The notes below the pieces were generated by a model, which did not search any database, had not been told where the DNA came from, and worked only from the letters and a program-made list of their open reading frames with translations. A program made the translations under genes and the position numbers. A stretch of 64,000 nucleotides of DNA from Scytonema millei VB511283 (GTDB lineage Bacteria > Cyanobacteriota > Cyanobacteriia > Cyanobacteriales > Chroococcidiopsidaceae): assembly GCF_000817735.3 (NCBI RefSeq), contig NZ_JTJC03000017.1:248001-312000 (forward strand), read 5' to 3'. Below are positions 1 to 10,075 of this stretch, one piece after another (the stretch's first letter is position 1; each line of letters opens with the position of its first letter).

Positions 1-1506
1 TTTGTTAGCCCTGAGCTAGAGCAGATTCTCCTGACAATCGGACAAAAGGCTATATCGACTGACTTTACTCTCGATCGGAATGCCTCATTCAATCAAGCAC
101 CAAAAAACATACTACATGTTTCTACTGCTGTCATGGGCGTTGGCGGACATTCTAGAATGCTGTGGCGCTGGATTGGGCAGGATACTGAGCGTTCCCACTC
201 GCTTGTGTTAACACGGCAGGGATCGAACGAGATCCCTCAATTTCTCATTGATGCTGTGAATAACAGTCACGGCAAAGTATCCGTGTTGGATCGGAGTATC
301 GGGAACCTTGTTTCTTGGGCTAAAAGACTACGTAAAATTGCGACATCAGCAGATCTGGTCGTACTCCATATATGGAGTTACGATGTGATTCCAACTATTG
401 CATTTGCAAATAGGGAACAATCTCCACCGATTATTTTTGTAGATTACGGCGATCATTGCTTTTGGCAAGGAGTTAGTATCGGCGATGTCGTGGCTAATCT
501 GCGCGAATCTGGTATGCGTTTATCCCAGGAGCGTAGAGGTATCGCGAGCGATCGCACCGTAATCCTACCGATTATTTTAAATCCCACGCAAAGAGTACTT
601 TCCAGAACTGAGGCAAAACGAAAGCTTGGTTTTGCTGAAGATAGCGTCGTGTTGCTCTCTATTGCTAGATCGCTTAAGTACAGAACGATTGATGGAGTTA
701 GCTTTGCGGATGCACATGTCCCATTATTGGAAAAATACGACCGAGCGATTCTCATAGTCATTGGTCCAGTCGAGTCTGAGGAATGGTCGGCAGCTATCCA
801 GCGATCGCAGGGGAGAATTAAAGTTTTCGGGCAGCGCGAAGATACTGCCGTATTCTACCAGGCTGCTGATATCTACGTTGATTCATTTCCTTTCGTCTCG
901 ATTACATCGCTATTAGAAGCAGGAAGCTATGGTACGCCTCTAGTCAGCCGCTATCCATACTCTAGTGCGTCTGCGCTCCTGAGTGCCGATGCACCAGGTC
1001 TGACTGACCAGCTGCTCCTTGCTCGCAATCTTCCAGAGTACATGGCAGTGCTATCTCGCTTAGTCGAAGATGAAGAATTGCGACGATCGCTTGGGGAAGC
1101 CACTAAACAAACAATTATAGAGAGACACATGGGGAGTAACTGGCAGCGCTGCCTAGAAGATGTGTACTTCCGTGCGACAACTGTGCCTCGATTAACTATT
1201 ACATCAACTCCAACGGCAGATCGAATGTTTGTCGGCGAACCAGATGTTTTTTTACAAAAAGTTTTTAGCACAAGAGATATTGAAATTGAGGAGATCGTGC
1301 AATCTCGCCTGAGACTTATGCCCTTGCAGCAGCGTTTCTCTAGCTGGGTCGAATTAGTCAAGCAGCAGGGTTTTGGACGGCTTAACGTCTTGTTGCCGGA
1401 ATGGTTTTACTGGCACTACTACCATCGCTTACAAAAATGGCGTGCTTTGCTGAAAAAGCGGCTTTGTCAATATCTTCCCGCTCAAACTTTCAAACCCTTT
1501 AAGTAA
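1..1506 (+). CDS. Glycosyltransferase, GT-B fold, 5' end outside the window
   Basis: The frame is already open at base 1 and runs without a stop through the first ATG at 133. The residues around that ATG (ILHVSTAVMGVGGHSRM) look like the first beta strand and glycine loop of a GT-B glycosyltransferase, so the true start lies upstream and 133 is internal. The C-terminal half has a GT4-like nucleotide-sugar domain: a VVLLSIARSLKYRT strand, then VFGQREDTAVFYQAADIYVD and a SITSLLEAGSYGTPLVS stretch where the usual EX7E motif would be, though the first acidic residue is missing. A tail of about 110 residues follows the domain and is not recognised. It probably transfers a sugar during surface polysaccharide assembly, as suggested by the neighbouring genes. 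Family assignment is fair; donor and acceptor are unknown. Confidence 0.75.
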   Translation, partial: FVSPELEQILLTIGQKAISTDFTLDRNASFNQAPKNILHVSTAVMGVGGHSRMLWRWIGQDTERSHSLVLTRQGSNEIPQFLIDAVNNSHGKVSVLDRSIGNLVSWAKRLRKIATSADLVVLHIWSYDVIPTIAFANREQSPPIIFVDYGDHCFWQGVSIGDVVANLRESGMRLSQERRGIASDRTVILPIILNPTQRVLSRTEAKRKLGFAEDSVVLLSIARSLKYRTIDGVSFADAHVPLLEKYDRAILIVIGPVESEEWSAAIQRSQGRIKVFGQREDTAVFYQAADIYVDSFPFVSITSLLEAGSYGTPLVSRYPYSSASALLSADAPGLTDQLLLARNLPEYMAVLSRLVEDEELRRSLGEATKQTIIERHMGSNWQRCLEDVYFRATTVPRLTITSTPTADRMFVGEPDVFLQKVFSTRDIEIEEIVQSRLRLMPLQQRFSSWVELVKQQGFGRLNVLLPEWFYWHYYHRLQKWRALLKKRLCQYLPAQTFKPFK

Positions 1507-1562
1507 AGAACGTTTCTTAATAATTTCTCTTAGTTATCTTAAAATTATGCGGACATATTATT

Positions 1563-2771
1563 ATGTGGACATGTTGGCGTACCCGTAATGGCAGCACTCG
1601 GATCAAACTAGCAATTTCTCGTTCGATTCCCTATTTCTTTGAGGATTTACGCGGCGGATTTATTCATCAAATTAGTAATCTCCTTCGCTTCACTGGCATT
1701 CATGCCAACATGAAACATCTTGGAATGAAACTTGGTATTGTTAAGGCTCCAGAAAATACTATCCCTCAGATTTCAGACAAGTCACCAATTCAACAATTGG
1801 CAACTCTAGTCAGCAAACCTATTATTTTTGCTTCCTATTGCATCGATGCAAGCTTTCAAGGCAACTTAAAATTTTGTGGTGGCACCAAAGAACTCAATCT
1901 GCTGGTGAAACTGCTGCGTCAAAAGGGTTACGAAGCTTATATGGTTACCTACGACGGCAGCTACGAACCTTGGTTGCTCGATAGTCAACCTCATCTTTCC
2001 ATCGCTGAGTATCGGGAGAAACTCAAGTCAGCTCAGAATGTACGCTGTGTGACTTCCCTTGCAGGTGCTAAAGCCTTCATACAACCGTGTCAGCAAATCT
2101 ACCTTTGGGATATGGAGCTAGCAATTACCGAGCATCAAGATTTTGCTGCTTTAGCAAACCTATATCAAAATAAGCTTCAAGGTGTTGCTGCTATCTCCCG
2201 CACGATTCAGGCTTGGCACATGGCTCACTTCCAGCGTTCCTGTACCCTCCTGCCCAATCTGATCGATCGCGCCTTTTGGTTTCCGACTCCAGAGCAACGG
2301 CAACCTCGTCGCGTTGGTTACATGGTTGAAGGTTCCCACACAGAAGCCTATCTCAAAATTATCCGTGAAACCGTTCAAGCGAAAGGTCTCGACTTAGAAT
2401 TTCAGCAAATTCAGGGTATTGAAGCGGAGGTTCTGGCTGGTATGCGCTCTTGCGAAGTTTTCCTCAGCATGAATATTGGCAAGGATTTCTTGTGGGGGGA
2501 AGGCTGCCCCAGAACTGTAATTGAAACCCTCGCCACTGGAGGTATTGTCATTGCGTTTGATATTATTGGCAACCGCGAAACGATCCAAGACAACTTCAAC
2601 AGTGTCCTCGTACCCCGATATCGCCCCGAACTGATGGCAGAGGCGCTAGTGCGCCTTTATAGTATTCCTGGCGAACTCGATCGCCTCCGCAGCAATGCCC
2701 TAGCTTTGATGCAAGCGTGCCATACCTTTGAAGCCCGTTGGTCTGCCATCCAAGAATTTTTGCAACTGTAA
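1563..2771 (+). CDS. Glycosyltransferase, GT4-like
   Basis: This 402-residue protein follows the first glycosyltransferase after 56 bases on the same strand, so the two may be cotranscribed. An N-terminal domain (about residues 75-220) has an IIFASYCID strand and a FCGGTKELNLL segment. The C-terminal domain has GYMVEGSHTEAYLKII, then GEGCPRTVIETLATGGIVIA, which is a GT4-type EX7E region, and a final IGNRETIQDNFNSVLVP strand that would close the sugar-nucleotide pocket. The first 50-60 residues are basic and unlike the rest. No good ribosome binding site precedes the ATG at 1563, so a start at 1710 or 1725 is possible. A role in exopolysaccharide synthesis is inferred from context; the specificity cannot be read. 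Confidence 0.75.
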   Translation: MWTCWRTRNGSTRIKLAISRSIPYFFEDLRGGFIHQISNLLRFTGIHANMKHLGMKLGIVKAPENTIPQISDKSPIQQLATLVSKPIIFASYCIDASFQGNLKFCGGTKELNLLVKLLRQKGYEAYMVTYDGSYEPWLLDSQPHLSIAEYREKLKSAQNVRCVTSLAGAKAFIQPCQQIYLWDMELAITEHQDFAALANLYQNKLQGVAAISRTIQAWHMAHFQRSCTLLPNLIDRAFWFPTPEQRQPRRVGYMVEGSHTEAYLKIIRETVQAKGLDLEFQQIQGIEAEVLAGMRSCEVFLSMNIGKDFLWGEGCPRTVIETLATGGIVIAFDIIGNRETIQDNFNSVLVPRYRPELMAEALVRLYSIPGELDRLRSNALALMQACHTFEARWSAIQEFLQL

Positions 2772-2812
2772 CCCCATTTTGAAAGCTTGCGAGTTTGGTA
2801 TTGCAAAGTAAA

Positions 2813-2848
2813 AGCGATCGCATTTGCCCTTTGGAGGGTGCGATCGCT
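2813..2848. terminator. HIP1-built hairpin between convergent genes
   Basis: Two inverted decamers, AGCGATCGCA at 2813-2822 and TGCGATCGCT at 2839-2848, enclose a 16-base loop. Each arm is a HIP1 octamer plus one flanking base on each side. The hairpin lies between a plus-strand and a minus-strand gene and could terminate both, but it lacks a T-tract on either side, so termination is only a guess. Confidence 0.35.
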
Positions 2849-2898
2849 AGGAAGTTTTGAACTAGGGAAGCGTGGAACGATAATTTCCTAAAGAGGAT

Positions 2899-5800
2899 TT
2901 AGTTATTGGGAGTAAACACGACATCAACCCAGTAGTTACTCGACTTATATGTTTGGTTGGGGAAGCCACTAGAGCCATACTTGTAAACTCCGTTGCCTCC
3001 GCTAGCTCCATTCACAAGAAAGTGTAGCGGACCGTTATCAGCGCCAGAAACAGCAAAGTAATTTTCATCACTGGAGTAGCGCCCGACATTGGTGTGATAA
3101 GAAGCAACATAGACAGTATTGGCGTTAATTGCTACAGGGCGATCGAAGTTGACTTGCTGCCAACCTGAAGCAGTTTCATTGGTAAATGTTGCTGTTGCCA
3201 GTTGCTGTCCGCTGCTAGTCCACAAGTTACCAACATGTACGCCCGTATTTCCACTACCCTTGTAAAATCGAATGCCAGTGATATAACCGCTGATATCTGT
3301 TCTAAACTTAATGCCAAGTTCCACGGCTGCGGTATCGGAGTCTGCTACTACAACGGGCATTGCATTGGAACTCCAAATACTATAAGTAGAAGTCGATGCT
3401 GCGGCTGCGGTGGTGAAAGACCAGCTAGAGTTAGTTACGAGGGCATTGCCAGCTAAGTCTTGTACCCGTGGTTGAGTTGACCCGCCTCTGACGGTAGCGC
3501 GATAGGTTGTACCAGCTACTAGCGAACTGCTCGGTTGTAGGATTGCCGTGCGGCTAGCGGCATCGTAGGTGACGCTGGCAGGGACGACAGCATTAGTGGC
3601 ATCTTGCAACACGAAAGTATTGATGTTAATTGTCGCGGGGTCGATCGCTTCGCTAAAAGTCGCGGTGAGACTCGTCCCAGTACTCACATTAGTCGCGCCG
3701 TTGCTGGGAGAAACTGCACTGACACTAGGCGGAGTCGTATCTGTGGCTGGTGGGGTTGGATTGCTAGCATTGGTTGTAAAGGTGACATCAACCCAATAAT
3801 TGCTGGCGCGATAGGTGTTACTGGGAAAGCCAGTTGTGCCGTACTTGTACACTCCATTCCCGCCACTTTCGCCATCGCGCAGAAAATGCAGTGGTGGGCT
3901 ATCGATGCTGGTGGTAAAGTAGCCTTCGTTGATGGCATAACGTCCGCTGCTGGTGTGGTAAGAGGCGACGTAGACGGTGTTGGCGTTAATCGCGACTGGT
4001 TGCGAAAATTTGACTTGTTGCCAACCTGTAGCAGTTTCGTTGCTAAAGGTAGAGGTTGCTAGCAACTGTCCCGCACTCGTCCAGAGGTTACCAACGTGCG
4101 TCCCAGTATTTCCACTGCCTTTGTAGAAGCGGATGCCAGTGATATAACCGTTGAGATCGGATTTGAACTTGACTCCCAGTTCTACAGCTTGAGTGTCAGA
4201 GCTGGCTGCTGTGGTCGGGGTTGCCGTGTCATTCCAGGTATTGCACGGACAGGTACGTTCTCCAACTGTAACGGTAGTGGTTGCCCCAGCAGTTTCAAGA
4301 TTACCGCTATCGTCGATCGCCCGGCTTTTAACAGTTACCGATCCGGTTGCTTGAGGTGTCCAAGTATAGCTCCAGTTCGTGCGACCCGTAGCTGGATGCC
4401 ATGTCGTACCACCATCAACAGATACCTCAACACCACCGACAACACCACCGATATCGCTTGCCGTGCCACTAATCGTGACTGCGTTGCCTGCCTGTACGCT
4501 AACAGCTGGTAGCGATGAGATTGTTGAAGTAGGAGCGGTTATGTCGGTTGAAGCAGTGGCTGGCACCAATCCAGTCTGCAATGTATGAGGCTGCACGCCC
4601 ATGTCAGCAAATAAGTTAACCGTCGCTTGCTGCATCCGCACATCTGGAACCGAGCTACCGCGATCGTGATTCCCATCTAAGCCCCAAGACCACTGGACTG
4701 TCCCAGCGCCAAAAACGAGCGCACCGCTATTATGTTTGTACAATGTCAGGTGGTGAGTTGCTGTAGCCCGCCCAAACCGAGAGCCATAGTCTTGTAGAAC
4801 GGGTGCATTGTTAACAGTAGTTGTTGACAGCCGAATTAAGCCAGCGGGTCGAAAACCATTGTCAATATCCTCATCCCACTCATAACCTAGCGTGCGATCG
4901 GATAGTGTGGCAGTGCTTCCTGGTGCGAGGGTGGCAACACTCGTATTACGCCACAAGCGCATCTTACCGTCTGCTTCGGGTACCTTGATGGCAGTTGTCG
5001 CTCCGTCATTAACTGTAAAGAGAGTGCCAGTTAAGGCATTTTCAGGACGACCGCCATCGGCTGGTGGGCTGAAGCGCGGATCGCGCCAAGTACCAGTCCA
5101 GATTCCTGCTTGCGGATCGATTTTGGCATTAGCTACGGTTTCCTTGTAAGCGACTAGAGTACGATAGGATGTCCCCGATCCATCAATGGCGTTTTCCCAA
5201 CGAGTCTTCCAATAGACTTCGTTACCGCTGAAGAAAGCCAAGTTCACGCCGCGATCGCGAGCGGCTTCTACGTTGGCACGTTGCCCTGCCGACCAATACT
5301 CGTCGTGACCGACCGATAAGAAGATTTTGTGATTGCGGATCAGGCTACCGTAGCGATCGCTATCAACTCCAGTGAAGTAGCTGACGTTATATCCATTAGC
5401 TTCCAGCCAACGAACCATTGGGTACTCGGTGGCAAACAGCCAATCTTGACCGCCATCAACTACGCGCGTGGTGAATGGACGATTGTAGCTAACCTTGTAG
5501 GCTCTACCGACTGGAGATCCGCTATAGAGACTATTGCCACCATAGTTGTTGTAAGCTTGCCAGGTAGTATCGGCAGTCTGGAACAGTAGATCGGACGTAC
5601 TAGCGTCATCTCGGACAATGAAGACAATATGGCTGGCTCCCCCAGTATCGGTACGTACGACTTTAGCAAAATAGATACCTGAAGTGGCATTTGTCGGGAT
5701 TGCCCACGATGCAGACACCGCCCAGTTACCGCAATCGATCGATCCAGTTGCCGCGTCATTTAAGCAGTTTGGTTGGGTTTGAGGGCGATTTAACACTTGA

Positions 5801-6150
5801 ACGGTTGTGACTTTGCGAGCGCCCATGCCCCGATAGTAACCCATGCGATAGATATCGAGGCGATAACTAGAAGCATTGGTTTTAATTTTAAAGTTGACTG
5901 TCTCGCCTCGGTTAACGCTCATATCGCTGGCGAAACCTTGGATACTCGTATCGCCAACACCACTAATGTCCCACTCTGTAGCAGGATTGCCCGTTAAACA
6001 ATTCTCGGCGACGATCGCATTTGTGGGAGCAGCACAGATATCAGCAGCGATCGCACTTTGCACTTGCAGTCTAGATCCTACATCCAGTCCTAAGACCAGA
6101 AACATTGCTGCACTTGCAATTGAAATAAATCTCATCAATCTTTTTTTCAT
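2899..6150 (-). CDS. Secreted N,N-dimethylformamidase-beta-like protein with Ig, Big_5 and two DUF4082 modules
   Basis: The 1083-residue product starts with a basic signal peptide and a hydrophobic core, with probable cleavage after AIAA near residue 36. Residues about 55-530 resemble the C-terminal domain of the large (beta) subunit of N,N-dimethylformamidase (ASDMSVNRGETVNFKI, YRMGYYRGMGARKV, FLSVGHDEYWS), a domain often found in secreted proteins of unknown substrate. An Ig-like domain (about 538-630) follows, then DUF4082 (about 638-788), a Big_5 Ig-like domain (about 800-905) and a second DUF4082 (about 920-1080). The DUF4082 copies share FYKGSGNTG and NANTVYVASYHT. The Big_5 and DUF4082 DNA is nearly identical to segments of the next minus-strand gene, which lies 105 bases upstream. 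The protein is probably extracellular and polysaccharide-associated. Real enzymatic activity is uncertain. Confidence 0.8.
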   Translation of the reverse strand: MKKRLMRFISIASAAMFLVLGLDVGSRLQVQSAIAADICAAPTNAIVAENCLTGNPATEWDISGVGDTSIQGFASDMSVNRGETVNFKIKTNASSYRLDIYRMGYYRGMGARKVTTVQVLNRPQTQPNCLNDAATGSIDCGNWAVSASWAIPTNATSGIYFAKVVRTDTGGASHIVFIVRDDASTSDLLFQTADTTWQAYNNYGGNSLYSGSPVGRAYKVSYNRPFTTRVVDGGQDWLFATEYPMVRWLEANGYNVSYFTGVDSDRYGSLIRNHKIFLSVGHDEYWSAGQRANVEAARDRGVNLAFFSGNEVYWKTRWENAIDGSGTSYRTLVAYKETVANAKIDPQAGIWTGTWRDPRFSPPADGGRPENALTGTLFTVNDGATTAIKVPEADGKMRLWRNTSVATLAPGSTATLSDRTLGYEWDEDIDNGFRPAGLIRLSTTTVNNAPVLQDYGSRFGRATATHHLTLYKHNSGALVFGAGTVQWSWGLDGNHDRGSSVPDVRMQQATVNLFADMGVQPHTLQTGLVPATASTDITAPTSTISSLPAVSVQAGNAVTISGTASDIGGVVGGVEVSVDGGTTWHPATGRTNWSYTWTPQATGSVTVKSRAIDDSGNLETAGATTTVTVGERTCPCNTWNDTATPTTAASSDTQAVELGVKFKSDLNGYITGIRFYKGSGNTGTHVGNLWTSAGQLLATSTFSNETATGWQQVKFSQPVAINANTVYVASYHTSSGRYAINEGYFTTSIDSPPLHFLRDGESGGNGVYKYGTTGFPSNTYRASNYWVDVTFTTNASNPTPPATDTTPPSVSAVSPSNGATNVSTGTSLTATFSEAIDPATININTFVLQDATNAVVPASVTYDAASRTAILQPSSSLVAGTTYRATVRGGSTQPRVQDLAGNALVTNSSWSFTTAAAASTSTYSIWSSNAMPVVVADSDTAAVELGIKFRTDISGYITGIRFYKGSGNTGVHVGNLWTSSGQQLATATFTNETASGWQQVNFDRPVAINANTVYVASYHTNVGRYSSDENYFAVSGADNGPLHFLVNGASGGNGVYKYGSSGFPNQTYKSSNYWVDVVFTPNN

Positions 6151-6255
6151 TTGATTTTCTGTTCGAGTAGTTGTGGATAGACAATGCCAAGGAAACCTAT
6201 TCCCTGGCTTTAGATAAATTGCGGCTCTCCGTTCGCTACAGAGATTTAGTTAGAT

Positions 6256-9200
6256 TTAGTTATTTGGAGTAAAAACGACATCGACAAAATAGTTGCTCGA
6301 CCGGAATGTCTGAGAGGGGAAGCCACCGTTGCCGTATTTGTAAACGCCATTGCCACCGTTAGCCCCATCGCGCAGAGCATGTAATGGTCCGTTATCAAGC
6401 CCAGAATTAGCAAAGTAGTTCAGCGCATAAGCGTAGTTGCCAGTCGTGGTGTGATAGGAGGCAACGTAGACGGTATTGGCAGTAATTGGCACTGGTTGGG
6501 TAAAGTTCACCTGCTGCCAGCCTGTAGCAGTCTCATTCGTAAATGTTGCCGTTGCTAGTTGTTGTCCGTCGCTAGTCCACAAAGTTGCTTTGTGCAAACC
6601 CGTGTTACCACTACCTTTGTAAAAGCGAATACCAGTGATGTAGCCGTTCGCATTCGATTTGAACTTGACTCCTAGCTCTACAGCACTAGGATCGAAGGTG
6701 GCGATTTGGGAAGGAATGGTCGAACTATTCCAAAGGCTATAGGAAGTCGATGCTGTGGCTGTGGTGGTAAAAGACCAGGTAGAGTTAGTTGCTAAAGCAT
6801 TGCCAGCGAGGTCTTGTACTCGTGGTTGAGTTGTCCCACCTCTGACGGTAGCGCGATAGGTTGTACCAGTTGCCAGAGGATTGCTTGGTTGCAGAGTGGC
6901 GGTGCGGCTAGCGGCATCGTAGGTGACAGTGGCAGGGACGACAGCATTAGTGGCATCCTGCAACACGAAAGTATTGACGTTAATCGTCGCCGGGTCGATC
7001 GCTTCGCTAAAAGTAGTAGTAATGTTCGTGCTGGTACTAACACTGGTCGCGCCGTTGCTGGGAGAAGTAGCGCTGATGCTGGGTGGAGTCGTATCTGTAG
7101 CACTAGTAGTAAAGGTGACATCAACCCAATAGTTGCTAGCGCGATAGGTGTTGCTGGGGAAGCCAGTTGTACCGTACTTGTACACCCCATTCCCTCCGCT
7201 CTCGCCATCGCGCAGAAAATGCAGTGGTGGGCTATCGATGCTAGCGGTAGCAAAATATCCTTCGTTGATGGCGTAACGTCCGCTGCTGGTGTGGTAAGAG
7301 GCGACGTAGACAGTGTTGGCGTTAATCGCGACTGGTTGCGAAAATTTGACTTGTTGCCAACCAGTAGCAGTTTCATTGCTAAATGTTGCCGTTGCCAGTA
7401 GCTGCCCGGTACTCGTCCAGAGGTTGCCAACGTGCGTGCCGGTATTTTCACTGCCTTTGTAGAAGCGGATGCCAGTGATATAGCCGTTGAGATCGGATTT
7501 GAACTTGACTCCCAGTTCTACAGCTTGAGCGTCAGAGTTAGCTGCTACAGCGGGTGTTGTCGTGTCATTCCAGAAGCTGTACGAACTAGACGATGTTGTC
7601 GTAAAAGACCATCTGAAGTTAGCGACTAGGGGATTACCTGCTAAGTCTTGGACGCGAGGCTGGCTCGTCCCACCGATGACGGTAGCGGTATAGGTCCTGC
7701 CCGTGACTAACGAACTGCTCGGTTGCAATGTGGCGGTGCGGGTAGTGGCGTTGTAGGTGACGGTAGCGGGGACGATCGCATTGGTTGAATCTTGCAATAT
7801 AAAGGTATTAGCGTTAATTGTGGCTGGATCGATTGCCTCGCTGAAGGTGGCTGTGAGACTCGATCCAAGACTGGCGTTTGTTTCTCCGTTGCTGGGAGAA
7901 GTAGAACTGATGCTAGGTGGAATCGTGTCTGTAGTAGCGTTAGTGTATGTAGCAACGTAATTGCCGCTAGCAGCTGAGAACAAGGCGTACTGAATACCTT
8001 TGATTTGCTGGGTTGTGTAAGTAACTGGGCTGCCATTAAGCGTAATACTGGCAATTGTTCCAACTGTCGATCGCACTGGTAACATTGCTTGCAGCCCTCT
8101 TGTGCCTGTACCTGGCGCGATCGCAAAGCTCAAAGTATTGTTATTCCATGCCAACCCGCTGAATGAGGAATTGTTGCGACCATCAAGCCAAGTCAACATT
8201 TGACGGGCGGAAACAATCGGTATACCACGGGCTTGTGCTGAGCTAACCACTGCATCGGAAACTGTTGAGAGGTTGCTATCAGTATGGGCGTTGACCGTGA
8301 AAACACCGTAATACCCCTCTGCTCCCAGTGCGCGATCGAGTAGAGTATTGACTGTGAAAGGGTATGTTTGTCCCGACTCATCGGTTATTTGGGTAGTTGC
8401 TTGATAAACGTCAATGAGCGTCCCGTTTAGGTCGGCAAAGCGCATTGGCATACCACTTCCAGTAAAGAACCCCGGGCGATCGCCTACCCAATTAGGCGGC
8501 CAGAAATAGTAGTTGGTATCGAGCCGGATTCCTTGACTCAGCTCTACTTTGGACGCGGTAGCCCAGTCACTCCAAACACCGCAGTGATGGCGTTGGCTAG
8601 GCGAGGCAGGTATGCTGGGGAAGCGGCTACTCCACGCATTAAGTTGCTGTGTATAGAAAGTTTGAAGTGAGGTGGGCGTATAGTTCGCACAGTTCGTATT
8701 GACATGCAACCCCACTTCAAAACCATCAGCAGTGAAAGCGGCTGCCTGTGCATTACTGATTGGTGTATTGGGATAAATATATGAAGTGCCGCGAACGCAT
8801 TCCCAATCGTCTACAGAGCAACCAGCCGGACTCATGGTTTTGTATTGGTTGAATCGACCTACTGTCCCTCCATTCCCATGATCGTCTCCAGTCATCAGCA
8901 CAACCGCTTTCTTACCATGCGGAAAATACCAGAAACGGGGGAGGGGTTTTTTGTCCGAGTTCATGGTCAGAATTAAGTTTGCTAGCAAGCGTTGTTGTTC
9001 GTCAGCTTGCGGAATCGCAACCTTGTTCATATCGATCCAGTCTGGTTGAGGATCGTGACTTGCCGCACCAAAAAACATGTCATTAGCGCGAATCGGCGAG
9101 AAACCATCGCGCTCCTGCCCAGCCCAAGCAGGATTTCCTTGACGGGTGTAGACGATCGAGCGCGCTAAATCGTAAGTAAATGCTGCAACCTGACCACCAC

Positions 9201-9822
9201 TGCTACCAATATTACGTAAGGTTACAGCTGGATTGGAAGTTGCTGCGATCGCATTTGTATAAAGCGTGGCGAGACTGGTAGCACCGTTGAGCGTGTAGCG
9301 ATCGGCTGTGTCGTGAAACTGGATAGTTTGGTTAACAATGCCATTACCAGGAGCTTTTGACGTGTCTACAAGTAAGTAACCGTTGGAGAGTGTGGAGGCT
9401 GTATCAGTAAGACCAAGTAAATTACTAAGCTGCTTGTCAGGACGCATTGCGATCAGATTACCACCACTAGCCGCCCAGTTACTAAACATCGTCACCTGAG
9501 CGGGACTAAGGGTCATCTTGGCAAGAATAACTACGTCGTAGTTAGCCAGCATCTCTGAGGAAACTGAGGAAATATCGCTGACACTGAATGTATTCAGCCC
9601 TTCATTTCGCAGAATCTCGGCGTAGTAGTTGCTGAAAGGGTCGGAAGTCGTTGTGATGACTAGGATCGGTCCACCTGGTCCTGCGTTGAGCGATGTCGCA
9701 GCAACAGCAGTTGATGTTTGCAACCCTGGCAAAGGCAATGTTGTCATGAGTACAGATGCTTGACCCGCGCTCAGGAGAAATGTGCATAAAGATAATGTGA
9801 AATACTTGAGATGTCGTTTCAT
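6256..9822 (-). CDS. Secreted polysaccharide-deacetylase-like protein with Big_5 and DUF4082 repeats
   Basis: The ATG at 9822 is chosen because AAGG lies six bases upstream; a TTG five codons further up is in frame but less likely. The 1188-residue product has a signal peptide ending near TAVAA. Residues about 50-290 hold a GPILVITTTSDPF-type domain with alternating strands and helices, resembling ThuA/glutamine-amidotransferase-like folds. Residues about 295-560 resemble NodB-type deacetylases: AVVLMTGDDHGNGG gives a DDH metal triad candidate at about 313-315, and VGLHVNTNC supplies a further histidine. After that come Big_5, DUF4082, Big_5 and DUF4082. It is the twin of the gene at 2899-6150 and is probably cotranscribed with it. 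It may modify or bind exopolysaccharide outside the cell; activity is inferred. Confidence 0.78.
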   Translation of the reverse strand: MKRHLKYFTLSLCTFLLSAGQASVLMTTLPLPGLQTSTAVAATSLNAGPGGPILVITTTSDPFSNYYAEILRNEGLNTFSVSDISSVSSEMLANYDVVILAKMTLSPAQVTMFSNWAASGGNLIAMRPDKQLSNLLGLTDTASTLSNGYLLVDTSKAPGNGIVNQTIQFHDTADRYTLNGATSLATLYTNAIAATSNPAVTLRNIGSSGGQVAAFTYDLARSIVYTRQGNPAWAGQERDGFSPIRANDMFFGAASHDPQPDWIDMNKVAIPQADEQQRLLANLILTMNSDKKPLPRFWYFPHGKKAVVLMTGDDHGNGGTVGRFNQYKTMSPAGCSVDDWECVRGTSYIYPNTPISNAQAAAFTADGFEVGLHVNTNCANYTPTSLQTFYTQQLNAWSSRFPSIPASPSQRHHCGVWSDWATASKVELSQGIRLDTNYYFWPPNWVGDRPGFFTGSGMPMRFADLNGTLIDVYQATTQITDESGQTYPFTVNTLLDRALGAEGYYGVFTVNAHTDSNLSTVSDAVVSSAQARGIPIVSARQMLTWLDGRNNSSFSGLAWNNNTLSFAIAPGTGTRGLQAMLPVRSTVGTIASITLNGSPVTYTTQQIKGIQYALFSAASGNYVATYTNATTDTIPPSISSTSPSNGETNASLGSSLTATFSEAIDPATINANTFILQDSTNAIVPATVTYNATTRTATLQPSSSLVTGRTYTATVIGGTSQPRVQDLAGNPLVANFRWSFTTTSSSSYSFWNDTTTPAVAANSDAQAVELGVKFKSDLNGYITGIRFYKGSENTGTHVGNLWTSTGQLLATATFSNETATGWQQVKFSQPVAINANTVYVASYHTSSGRYAINEGYFATASIDSPPLHFLRDGESGGNGVYKYGTTGFPSNTYRASNYWVDVTFTTSATDTTPPSISATSPSNGATSVSTSTNITTTFSEAIDPATINVNTFVLQDATNAVVPATVTYDAASRTATLQPSNPLATGTTYRATVRGGTTQPRVQDLAGNALATNSTWSFTTTATASTSYSLWNSSTIPSQIATFDPSAVELGVKFKSNANGYITGIRFYKGSGNTGLHKATLWTSDGQQLATATFTNETATGWQQVNFTQPVPITANTVYVASYHTTTGNYAYALNYFANSGLDNGPLHALRDGANGGNGVYKYGNGGFPSQTFRSSNYFVDVVFTPNN

Positions 9823-9987
9823 TGGAATCCTTACCAAATTACAAATATGAATAGAAATAAATAGGTTAAACAGAACTTTCTGTTCGGTTTTTTTATTAGT
9901 TCACACGGCAAAATTTGCCCAATTCACAGGCATTTAATACTGGCTTATTTATAGAATTTAGAGTAAAAATAATTTAGGAAATATAGG

Positions 9988-10075
9988 ACTCATATTTGGT
10001 TTTTGAAATCCCCGTAGGATGCGTTAGCCATTGGCTTAACGCATCACGCTTAGTTTTTGGTGCGTTAAACTGAGA
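9988..10075 (+). repeat. Dispersed repeat, copy 1
   Basis: The segment reads CATATTTGG, TTTTGAAATC, then a GTAGGATGCGTTAG...TTAACGCA hairpin and GGTGCGTTA. A diverged copy in the same orientation lies at 25048-25135, with the same order of blocks. The spacing is conserved, so this is one element and not a chance match. Confidence 0.6.

Noticed and set aside
3569-4588. Several plus-strand frames opposite the DUF4082 protein
   Set aside because: They are antisense shadows of a repetitive gene; the minus-strand frame has a signal peptide and recognisable domains.
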